Assembly: GCF_014650335.1 (NCBI RefSeq) | Contig: NZ_BMUT01000004.1 | Span: forward strand, 186,001 to 250,000 | Source: Streptomyces hiroshimensis | Lineage (GTDB): Bacteria; Actinomycetota; Actinomycetes; Streptomycetales; Streptomycetaceae | Length of the DNA: 64,000 nucleotides | Direction: 5' to 3' | In this document: piece after piece, positions 49,817 through 57,103 of the stretch | Numbering within the stretch: position 1 is the first letter of the stretch | Layout: every line of letters begins with the position of its first letter | Position numbers and translations under genes: made by a program | Notes under the pieces: model-generated | What the model saw: only the letters and a program-made list of their open reading frames with translations | Databases searched by the model: none | Told to the model about the DNA's origin: nothing

Positions 49817-50508
49817 CCTTCGGACTCGTGGTGGCTGGCCTGTGCGGGTCGGCAGGGCTTGCGCGAGGCGGTCCAGACGCACCCCTTGCCGCTGGGGCCG
49901 TCGGTGAGTTCGTGTGCGGCGTTGAGTCCCTTGCTGGTGATCATCGCGGTGGTCGCGGGCACGCAGTATTCGCACGGCGACTGGAGGGTGATCGTGACTC
50001 CGCGCTTCCGGGCGAGTTCCCGGTAGTCCCAGATGGCGCAGTGCCGGATGTTCAGGACCGCGCGATCGGCGCCGTCCTCGACCCACTCGGTGTCGGAGTC
50101 GTAGAGGCCGGCCTGGGCGTCGAGCCGCTGCAGCGGTACGACGGCGTCGTGCTTGGGGGCGGAATCGACGGCCGCGTAGATCGTGCTGTTCGACGCGGCC
50201 CATGTCGCGAGTTCGTCGTGGCCGAAGTGGCCGACGAGGAACTGTTCCATCAGCGCCTGTCCCCGGAAGAACGCCGCCTTCCACTCCTGTTCCCCACCGC
50301 TCTCGGGGAGTGATTCGAAGATCGCGTTCTTGACCTTCAGCAGGCTCTGCATATGTGCGCCCGCCCTGGCTTCGACCACGAAACGGGTCAGTCCCGCTTC
50401 CGCTTCGAAGAGGCGCCGCTTCCACAGGGCCGTACGCTCCTCGGCGCCGGGCTGTGCATCCGCCTCCGTGGGTTCGGCGGAAACCAGTGCGGTGTTGATT
50501 TCGGTCAT
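49813..50508 (-). CDS. Cys-rich protein resembling L-2-amino-thiazoline-4-carboxylate (ATC) hydrolase family
   Basis: The 231-aa protein starts at ATG 50508 and overlaps both neighbours by 4 nt. The C-terminal half has C157-A-I-W-D-Y, then S-P-C179-E-Y-C182, and G-K-G-C210-V-W. The spacing and surrounding residues recall the ATC-hydrolase-like family, which has conserved Cys residues and a helical N-terminus. Known ATC hydrolase opens a thiazoline ring to cysteine derivatives; many family members have no assigned reaction. Coupling between the monooxygenase and the DAHP synthase means it is integral to the pathway. Function unknown. Confidence 0.55.
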   Translation of the reverse strand: MTEINTALVSAEPTEADAQPGAEERTALWKRRLFEAEAGLTRFVVEARAGAHMQSLLKVKNAIFESLPESGGEQEWKAAFFRGQALMEQFLVGHFGHDELATWAASNSTIYAAVDSAPKHDAVVPLQRLDAQAGLYDSDTEWVEDGADRAVLNIRHCAIWDYRELARKRGVTITLQSPCEYCVPATTAMITSKGLNAAHELTDGPSGKGCVWTASRKPCRPAQASHHESEG

Positions 50509-51878
50509 GTGCGGTTACCTGTCCTGTTCCCTGAGAGAAGCCGGGGGACGACGCTTTCGCAGAGTGCGTCGAAGTCGTTTCCGAGGATGAGCTGGAATCC
50601 GTCGACGCCGCCCTCGTCGTACCACCGGCGAAGCTCGTCACCCACCTGCTCGGGGGTGCCGGTGAAGCGTGCGTGCTCGCCGAGCGTGACCGCCTCCGCC
50701 GCGAACTCCCCCACGGACCGGCCGGGCACCCGGGCCAGGTCCCACAGCGGCAGATAGTGCGATCCCAGCGTCGCGAAGGCCTCGTCCGGATCCTCCGGAA
50801 GCACATCCGGGGGGAGCGGGTCGGCCGGGCTCGCGCCGTCCAGGCGCACCCGGGGGAACCGCGCCCGCAGCGCGTCGAGGGCGGGCTGCCCGCCGAAGGC
50901 GCCGGCACGCCGGGCCTGGGCGCGCGTCAGCATCTCGGCTTCCTCCCGGCTGCCGACGATCTGGACGAAGGCGCCCGGCAGCAGAGCCACGCCGTCCTCG
51001 GGGCGGCCGGCCCGCCGCACCTCCTCGCGGAGGATGCGCCGCATCTGCTGCGCCGCGCCCAGGGTGGCCGTTCCCGCGAAGACACCGTCGGCGGTGCGGG
51101 CCGCCAGGCGCAGACCGGCCAGGGAGGACGTGGCCTGCAGGGTGAACGGGAACGCGGCCGAGTACGGAGGCATGTCGAGGGGACCCGACTGGACGTAGAA
51201 CTCGCCGTGGTGGCCGACGTCCGTGATGAGGTCGTCGCGGATGAAACGGCCCGTCGCCGGGTCGGGGACGTTCGCCCCGGGCGGCCAGCTCGCCCACAGC
51301 TTCCGGGCGACCTGCAGGAACTCCTCGGTCTGGTCGTGCCGGCGCTCGCGGGGAATGTCGCGCTGCATGCCGATGGCCGTGCCCGGCCGGAAGGACGATA
51401 CGAGGTTGACCCAGGCCCGCCCGGTGGATATCCGGTCCAGGCTGGCGAGACTGCGTGCGAAGGAGAACGGGTGGGTGTAGAGCGTGGAGACGGTCGGCAT
51501 GACCGCGATCCGCGTGGTGGCGCCGGCGATGATCGCGGCGGCCTGGAACGGTTCGAAAGCCGTCAGGGGCGGACCGGCCCGCAGCCCGGCGCGGTGCACG
51601 CCGGAGAAATCGGCCTGGAAGAAGGCGTCGAACCCTGCGGCCTCGGCCTGCTGGGCCGCCCTGACGAAGGTGTCCATCGTGAACGGGGAATCGGCACGCC
51701 CCGTATCGGTGCGCCAGTCCCGACTGGACGGCAGGTATTGCGCGTTGAGCAGCAGGACCGGTTTACCGCGGGGCTGACGCCCGCTTGCCGGCCCGGTGCC
51801 GGTCTCGGTGCCGGTTGCAGTTCCGGTTGCAGTTCCGGTTGCAGTTCCGGTTGCGGTTCCGTTGAGCAACGAGGTCAT
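50505..51878 (-). CDS. Luciferase-like flavin monooxygenase (NtaA/SnaA/DszA family)
   Basis: The 457-aa protein starts at ATG 51878. After an N-terminal G-T-A-T repeat (about residues 6-30) comes the LLM core: D-A-F-F-Q-A-D-F-S, S-L-D-R-I-S-T-G-R-A-W-V-N-L-V-S (about 157-172), E-E-F-L-Q-V-A-R-K-L-W-A-S-W and S-G-P-L. These are landmarks of NTA/SnaA/DszA-type two-component FMNH2-dependent oxygenases. Family members hydroxylate or oxidise N-, S- or C-positions. The reductase partner is not encoded nearby. The SD region lies between asnB and this gene (44 bp). Confidence 0.9.
   Translation of the reverse strand: MTSLLNGTATGTATGTATGTATGTETGTGPASGRQPRGKPVLLLNAQYLPSSRDWRTDTGRADSPFTMDTFVRAAQQAEAAGFDAFFQADFSGVHRAGLRAGPPLTAFEPFQAAAIIAGATTRIAVMPTVSTLYTHPFSFARSLASLDRISTGRAWVNLVSSFRPGTAIGMQRDIPRERRHDQTEEFLQVARKLWASWPPGANVPDPATGRFIRDDLITDVGHHGEFYVQSGPLDMPPYSAAFPFTLQATSSLAGLRLAARTADGVFAGTATLGAAQQMRRILREEVRRAGRPEDGVALLPGAFVQIVGSREEAEMLTRAQARRAGAFGGQPALDALRARFPRVRLDGASPADPLPPDVLPEDPDEAFATLGSHYLPLWDLARVPGRSVGEFAAEAVTLGEHARFTGTPEQVGDELRRWYDEGGVDGFQLILGNDFDALCESVVPRLLSGNRTGNRT
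51802..51861. repeat. 12-nt tandem repeat in the monooxygenase 5' coding region
   Basis: Five units related to GTTGCAGTTCCG (51814-51861, plus a degenerate copy at 51802-51813) encode the G-T-A-T repeats at the N-terminus of the monooxygenase. The repeat keeps the frame (12 nt), so copy number can vary without frameshift. Confidence 0.9.
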
Positions 51879-51922
51879 CGTCGTTTCCTTCCTGGTCCCT
51901 TTCTCCGGATCGCCGGTTGTGT

Positions 51923-53782
51923 CTAGACGACCAGTTGCGGGGAGTACTGCCGCAGCCACGAGGCGAAGTTGAGAATGACCTCGCCCTCGAAATTGCTGAC
52001 CAGGCCGTGGGACCTCGCCGAATCGGCGATCCGGGCCGGGTCCAGCACATGGGCGGCGAAGATGTCCCGGAGCCCGTCGGGCGGGGCGGCGAGGACGCTC
52101 GCGACCTGCGCTTCGAGCTTGCGCGAGTAGTCCGGGTCGGGCGAGGTCGGATAGGGCGACTTCTTCCTGGTGAGCACGCCTTCCGGCAGCAGATCGCCGA
52201 CCGCGGCGCGCAGTACGCCCTTCTCCCGGCCGCCCGCGTTGTGGATGCTCTGCGAGAGCGTCACCACGAGCTCGACGATCCGGTGGTCGCAGAACGGGAC
52301 GCGCATCTCAAGGCCGGCGGCCATGCTCAGCCGGTCGCTGCGGTCCAGCAGCATGGTCAGGAAGTAGGTGACGGCGAGATAGATGATCTCCCGGTGCCGG
52401 CGCTCCGCCCTGCTCAGCGCGGGGTCGAAGGCGAGCCCGCCGAGCGCGGTCGCGTACTCGTCGCTCAGGTACTCGTCGATCCGCAACTGCTTGACCAGCT
52501 GGGGGTCGATCGTGCTCAGGACGCGCTGGTGGAGATAGCCGTGGGCGGGGCTGTCGGCGATCCAGGGAAACGTGTCCGCCCCCACTGCGGCGGGCTCCTG
52601 GAACCACCGGTAGCCGCCCAGGATCTCGTCCGCCGCCTCGCCGGACAGCGCGACGGTGGCGTGCTTGCGCACCTCGCCGCAGAGCAGGAGCAGGCTCATT
52701 TCCAGGTCGCCGAAACCGTTGGGCAGGTCCCGCGCACGCACGGTGGCGTCGCGGACGGCGCCGTCGGCGAGCCGTGAGCTGTCCAGCACGATGTTGGAGT
52801 GGTGCGAGCCGATGAACTCCGCGGCTTCGAGCGCATAGCGGCGGTCCAGCGCGGACCGCGAGTCGGCCGAACCGGCCGCGTCCGTGAAGTCCACGGAGAA
52901 GGAGCCGACCCCGCGCCGCCCGGGCAGGCCGTTCGCGATCGCCGTGATGGCCGAGGAGTCCAGACCGCCGGAGAGGAAGGTGCACAGCGGCACGTCCGAG
53001 ATCGTCTGGCGGGCGACCGTGTCGTCCAGCAGCGAGCGCAGCTCCTCGGCCGCGTCGTCGAGGTCGTTCGCCTCGGCCGGCCGGACGATGAGCGACTTGA
53101 GGTCCCAGTAGCGGGTCGTGCGCACGCCCCGCCGGGAGAACTCCAGCACCTGACCGGGCAGCACCTCCGACACCCCGCGGTACGGGTTGGTCCCCGGGAA
53201 CTTCAGCAACGGCAGTACGAGCTGCCGCAGACCGTCCTCGTCGATCGCCGTGGACACCCCCGGATGCGCGAGGACCGACTTGGCCTCGGAGCCGAAGATC
53301 AGACGGTCGCCTTCATGGTGATAGTGGAGCGGCTTGACGCCGAGGTGGTCGCGGACCAGCCACAGCGTCTCCTCCCGCTCGTCCCACACCGCGAAGGCGA
53401 AGATGCCGTTGAAGCGTTCGACGGCGCGCACGCCCCATTCCGCCCAGGCGGCCAGGATGACCTCGGTGTCGCTCGACGTACGGAAGGCATGGCCCCGGGA
53501 GGCCAGCTCGCTGCGGAGCTCCCGGTAGTTGTACAGCTCGCCGTTGTACGTGAGCACCAGCCGGACCTCGGATGCCGTCGGTCCGGGCAGGACCATCGGC
53601 TGAGCGCCGTTCTCGACATCGATCACCGACAAGCGGCGATGCGCCAGTACCGCGTAACGGGAAAGCCATGTCCCGGCCCCGTCCGGGCCCCGGTGCACGT
53701 GCTCGTCGTTCATTTTTTCCGCTACAGCCTGCGCGTCAGGGCCGAGCCCGGAGTATTCCACCCATCCGGATATTCCGCACAT
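51923..53782 (-). CDS. asnB: Glutamine-dependent asparagine synthetase-like amidotransferase
   Basis: The 619-aa protein starts M-C-G-I-S-G-W with Cys2 as the glutaminase nucleophile; the R-R-L-S-V-I-D and Y-N-G-E-L-Y-N-Y motifs follow. The synthetase domain has the PP-loop S-G-G-L-D-S-S (271-277) and A-L-S-G-E-A-A-D-E-I-L-G-G-Y. It adenylates a carboxylate and transfers ammonia. In biosynthetic clusters such proteins often make amides other than asparagine, so a pathway-specific acid is possible. It heads the minus-strand operon, with a 920-bp regulatory region upstream. Confidence 0.9.
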   Translation of the reverse strand: MCGISGWVEYSGLGPDAQAVAEKMNDEHVHRGPDGAGTWLSRYAVLAHRRLSVIDVENGAQPMVLPGPTASEVRLVLTYNGELYNYRELRSELASRGHAFRTSSDTEVILAAWAEWGVRAVERFNGIFAFAVWDEREETLWLVRDHLGVKPLHYHHEGDRLIFGSEAKSVLAHPGVSTAIDEDGLRQLVLPLLKFPGTNPYRGVSEVLPGQVLEFSRRGVRTTRYWDLKSLIVRPAEANDLDDAAEELRSLLDDTVARQTISDVPLCTFLSGGLDSSAITAIANGLPGRRGVGSFSVDFTDAAGSADSRSALDRRYALEAAEFIGSHHSNIVLDSSRLADGAVRDATVRARDLPNGFGDLEMSLLLLCGEVRKHATVALSGEAADEILGGYRWFQEPAAVGADTFPWIADSPAHGYLHQRVLSTIDPQLVKQLRIDEYLSDEYATALGGLAFDPALSRAERRHREIIYLAVTYFLTMLLDRSDRLSMAAGLEMRVPFCDHRIVELVVTLSQSIHNAGGREKGVLRAAVGDLLPEGVLTRKKSPYPTSPDPDYSRKLEAQVASVLAAPPDGLRDIFAAHVLDPARIADSARSHGLVSNFEGEVILNFASWLRQYSPQLVV

Positions 53783-53896
53783 GACAACACCTCCTGGTTC
53801 TCTCGCATGGGACGGTGCCGTGGTATTCCAAAAAAGGACAGGAGCAACCTGCCCGGCACCCGTAAAAGGGCAGGGAGATATAGACCGGCCGCGCCG

Positions 53897-53920
53897 CGTG
53901 CGATCGACGCTGATCGCACG
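53897..53920. promoter_or_regulatory. Long dyad, candidate operator of the biosynthetic operon
   Basis: CGTGCGATC-N6-GATCGCACG is a perfect 9-bp inverted repeat, 115 nt upstream of the asnB start. It is the strongest dyad in the region and lies between the start codon and the octamer array. Confidence 0.65.
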
Positions 53921-53926
53921 CATCAC

Positions 53927-53998
53927 GAATGCGCGAATACACGAATGAATGCATGCATGAATGCATGAATACGCGAATGCGCGAGTACGCGAGTACGC
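53927..53998. repeat. Nine-unit 8-bp tandem array
   Basis: Octamers of the type GAATRCRC (GAATGCGC, GAATACAC, GAATGAAT, GCATGCAT, GAATGCAT, GAATACGC, GAATGCGC, GAGTACGC twice) run without gaps over 72 bp, 145-216 nt upstream of asnB. Eight bp per unit is not a helical turn or a codon multiple. Confidence 0.9.
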
Positions 53999-54646
53999 GA
54001 ACCGGTATCGGGAATGAAGGGAGTGCGCAGCGCCTCTGCGCCCCGCCGGGGCGGCGCACGCGAAGCCGGCCGAGCCGACGGTTCGCCGACCGCCGAGTCG
54101 ATGGGTCGCGGGATTCCGCCGGGGCGGAAATGCCGCCGGAACACCACGTCCAGGCCTGAAAGGCCAGGCCAGGAGGGTGTGCACGCCCGTAGTGCGCGCT
54201 TACGGTGCGCGCTTGTAGGCGCACCCCCGTAGCCGGCCGGCAGGCCGGGACGGGATCAGCGCGATCCGGGGCGCTTTCGGCCGGATATCACAACGCCATC
54301 GCCCGGCAGGGGGGTGGTGGCACGGAAGACGCGGAACGGAGCGGGACCTTTTCCGGGACGCTCGACGTTGCCGGTGAAAATGGGTGAAGGTGTGGGAGGC
54401 GGGTGACTGATAACACGGCCGGACGCCCTCGTGGTCGGTTCTTGGGGGATAGATGGCACACCGGATGGACCTGCCGCACGCAACCCGCGGCATGTCACAG
54501 CTGCTTCAATTGCCCGGCAATACCGATGGCCGGACAATGAAACAGTAACTTCCATCTACATCTTCCGCAAGGACCATATAAACCGGTCCACCGACCGCAT
54601 TTTTAAAGTGCAAACATTATGTGGCCTGGCTAACACGGCCCGCACG

Positions 54647-54683
54647 CCGGTGCATGCACCGGGAAAACCGGTTCATGCACCGG
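54647..54683. repeat. Two near-identical 16-bp palindromes 21 bp apart
   Basis: CCGGTGCATGCACCGG (54647-54662, perfect) and CCGGTTCATGCACCGG (54668-54683, one mismatch) are 21 bp apart, two helical turns, just past the MFS stop. They could be a tandem operator or part of a terminator. Confidence 0.75.
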
Positions 54684-54702
54684 GAATACGTGACGGGCCG
54701 GT

Positions 54703-56007
54703 TCACGCTTGCGATCCGCCGGTCCCCGTGGCGGCGGCCGCCTCGACCGGCTCCGGGGCGGAGCCGGATGCGGAGTCGTCGCCGGTCCGGCCGGGCAGGG
54801 GGGCAGGGCGGGGGCCGGGGGCGAACAGCCCCACGGCGAGGGCCACGACCGCGAGCGCAGCGGCGCTCCACAGCAGCGGCGTGATGCTGGCCGCCTCCAC
54901 GACGATGCCGCCGAGGAACGCGCCCAGGGCGATGGCGGCCGTGAAGACGCCCACGTAGAGCCCGGTGACGTGTTCGGCGCGATGCGGCGCGGACTGCGTC
55001 ATCCAGATCTGGCCGGCCACCGACAGGCCGCCGTACGTCAGACCCCACAGGGCGATGCTGACGCCTGCGACACCGGCGATGGTGCCGAAGAGTGCGAGCA
55101 GCGCGATCGATACGCCGATGCCGACCGTCAGGCCCAGCATCGTGACCCGCGCGCGGCGTGCCGCCAGGGCGCCGGAAGCGAAGTTGCCGATCAGCCCGAA
55201 GACGCCGTAGAGCAGGAGGAGCAGGGCGATGGCGCCGGGCGACGAACCGGTGCGCTCTTCGAGGACGGGCCGCACGTAGGTGTAGGCGGCGAAGTGCGCG
55301 GTGACGAGGAAGACGATCAGTGCCAGGCCGGCGACCACCGGGGCGTTGCGCAGCAGCGGTTCGCGGCCGGCGTGGTCGTCCCCGGCCGGTGCGGCCGGGC
55401 GCGGCAGGCCGGGCAGTGCCATCAGCAGACCGGCCGCGAGGATCACCGCGGCGCCGGACAGGGAGCCGAACGCGGCCCGCCAGCCGAAGGTGTTGCCGAC
55501 GAAGGTGCCCAGCGGCACGCCGATGACCGAGGCCGCCGCGACCCCGCCGATGGCGAGGGAGATGGCGAGCGTGGCATTGCGGGGCGCCACGAGCCGCGGC
55601 GCGACGGCGGACGCCAGGCCCCACACCGCGCCCATGCCCACCCCGATGACGATGCGGGAGACGACCAGCAGGCCGAAGCCGCCGGCCATGGTGGTCAGCG
55701 CGTTGCCGGCGGCCAGCACCACCATCGCCACGGCCAGCACGACGCGCCGGTCGAGCGCGCCGACGACGCGGGGGACCGCCGGGGCGGTGACGGCGGTGAC
55801 CAGGCCGGTGATCGACAGGCTGAACCCCGCCGTTCCCGCGCTGATGTGCAGGCCCTCGGCCATGGGGGTCAGCACGCCGACCGGCAGCATCTCCGACGTC
55901 ACGACCACGAACGTGCTCAACGACAACACGGCAACCGCCACCCACTGCCACGGCGTGGTGCGAGTCGAATGGGGGCCGGAGCCCTCGACCGACGTATGTG
56001 AACTCAT
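54703..56007 (-). CDS. MFS transporter, DHA1 (AraJ/PbuE-like)
   Basis: The 434-aa protein starts at ATG 56007. Twelve TM helices are predicted, with S-E-M-L-P-V-G-V-L in TM1 and the DHA1 motif R-x-V-I-G-V-G-M-G-A in TM4. It ends with a Pro/Ala/Gly-rich tail. DHA1 members of this type export sugars, nucleosides or drugs. It is divergent from a LysR gene and upstream of the biosynthetic operon, so it is a good candidate for product export. Confidence 0.9.
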   Translation of the reverse strand: MSSHTSVEGSGPHSTRTTPWQWVAVAVLSLSTFVVVTSEMLPVGVLTPMAEGLHISAGTAGFSLSITGLVTAVTAPAVPRVVGALDRRVVLAVAMVVLAAGNALTTMAGGFGLLVVSRIVIGVGMGAVWGLASAVAPRLVAPRNATLAISLAIGGVAAASVIGVPLGTFVGNTFGWRAAFGSLSGAAVILAAGLLMALPGLPRPAAPAGDDHAGREPLLRNAPVVAGLALIVFLVTAHFAAYTYVRPVLEERTGSSPGAIALLLLLYGVFGLIGNFASGALAARRARVTMLGLTVGIGVSIALLALFGTIAGVAGVSIALWGLTYGGLSVAGQIWMTQSAPHRAEHVTGLYVGVFTAAIALGAFLGGIVVEAASITPLLWSAAALAVVALAVGLFAPGPRPAPLPGRTGDDSASGSAPEPVEAAAATGTGGSQA

Positions 56008-56058
56008 GCTGCCAGCCAAGCAATGGGGCAGAGCCGGAACAACAGCGATCTCCTCAAC

Positions 56059-56087
56059 GATCGATGAGCTAGCCTGATCGATGAGCT
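56059..56087. promoter_or_regulatory. Direct repeat GATCGATGAGCT x2 in the LysR/MFS spacer
   Basis: Two identical 12-bp copies (56059-56070, 56076-56087) are separated by 5 bp, 50-80 nt upstream of the LysR start and just beyond the MFS start. They are probably regulator half-sites for LysR control of the divergent genes. Confidence 0.6.
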
Positions 56088-56137
56088 GCCGAACCACACC
56101 GCCGACCTGACCTGAAGAGACACCCGGGGAGGACGCG

Positions 56138-57061
56138 ATGAACCAGGTCCACGTCCAAGAGATCGAGTGCCTGCTCACGCTGGCCGAGGAGTTGCACTTC
56201 GGCCGGACGGCCGTACGCCTGGGCTACTCCCAGAGCCGCGTCAGCCAACTCGTCGCAGGCCTCGAACGCCGCCTCGGCGTGCGGCTGGTCGAGCGCACCA
56301 GCCGGCGCGTACAACTGACCAGATTCGGCACGCAGTTCGCCGACGAGGTGCGTCCGGCCTACGAGTCCCTGCTCACCGTCTTCGCCCAGGCCTCCGAGCG
56401 CGCCAGCCGCGGCTCCCTGTGCCAGTTGCGCATCGGCTTCAGCGGCAGCGTCTACGAAGAGGTCACCGAGGCCTGCCGCCGTCTGCGCGCCCACCACGAG
56501 GTCGCGACGGCGCTGAGCGAGATCCCCCTGGGCTCGCCCTTCTCGGCCGTGCTCGAAGGGCGGCTCGATGCCGCCGTGGTCGAGCTCCCGGTCAGGGACG
56601 CCGCCCTGACCGTCGGGTTCCGCTTCCCTCCGCAGGACCGGCTGCTCGCCGTCGCCTCCTCCCACCCGCTGGCCGGCGCCGGCCGCGTGCACGTGGAGGA
56701 ACTGGCGCACCTGGACGTCCTCCGCCCGACCGGGGACGCCCCGGACTACTGGATGGCCGCGCGGGTGCCGCTCACCACGCCCGCAGGGGCACCCGTCCGT
56801 TCGAGCACGGGGATCGCCACCCTCCAGGAGGGCCTCGTCCTCGTGGCCGCCGGCGACCACGCCATGCTGATCTGCCGCCCCCTGACCGAGCGCATCATCC
56901 GCAGCGACGTGCGCTACCTCGTGATCGACGGCCTGCCCGAGCCCTCGCAGATGGCCCTGGTCTGGCGCACCGACCGTGCCACCCCGCACCTGGCGATGCT
57001 CTCCCGGCTCCTCGGCGAGGAGTTCTCCCGGGTGGAGATCCCCGAGAAGCTCCCTGCGTGA
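56138..57061 (+). CDS. LysR-family regulator
   Basis: The 307-aa protein starts M-N-Q-V-H-V-Q-E-I-E-C-L-L-T-L-A-E-E-L-H-F. The HTH is at about residues 18-62 (F-G-R-T-A-V-R-L-G-Y-S-Q-S-R-V-S-Q-L-V). The effector domain follows from about 90. It is divergent from the MFS gene and probably the local pathway regulator. Its stop codon lies inside a 9-nt tandem repeat (57054-57098). Confidence 0.93.
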   Translation: MNQVHVQEIECLLTLAEELHFGRTAVRLGYSQSRVSQLVAGLERRLGVRLVERTSRRVQLTRFGTQFADEVRPAYESLLTVFAQASERASRGSLCQLRIGFSGSVYEEVTEACRRLRAHHEVATALSEIPLGSPFSAVLEGRLDAAVVELPVRDAALTVGFRFPPQDRLLAVASSHPLAGAGRVHVEELAHLDVLRPTGDAPDYWMAARVPLTTPAGAPVRSSTGIATLQEGLVLVAAGDHAMLICRPLTERIIRSDVRYLVIDGLPEPSQMALVWRTDRATPHLAMLSRLLGEEFSRVEIPEKLPA

Positions 57062-57098
57062 TCTGCGTGATCTGCGTGATCTGCGTGATCTGCGTGAT
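57054..57098. repeat. 9-nt tandem repeat (5 copies) at the LysR stop
   Basis: Five perfect CTGCGTGAT units run from 57054 to 57098. The first unit contains the LysR stop (TGA 57059-57061); the last ends 5 nt before the convergent P450 stop. Confidence 0.9.
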
Positions 57099-57103
57099 CC
57101 GGT

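Larger units (their letters stand above)
53783..54702. promoter_or_regulatory. 920-bp non-coding region upstream of the biosynthetic operon
   Basis: No ORF here has convincing coding character. The region holds, from the operon outward, a 9-bp-arm dyad (53897-53920), a nine-unit octamer array (53927-53998), a GC-rich middle with short direct repeats around 54200-54235, an AT-rich part with a GGACC-N9-GGTCC dyad (54571-54589) and two palindromes (54647-54683). It must contain the promoter of the asnB operon and the 3' end of the MFS transcript. Confidence 0.6.

Noticed and set aside
53927..53998. Possible CRISPR array
   Set aside because: Units are 8 bp, contiguous and without spacers, and there are no cas genes.
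54000..54640. Small ORFs in the regulatory region upstream of asnB
   Set aside because: They lack SDs, overlap repeats, and show no consistent codon bias or domain.
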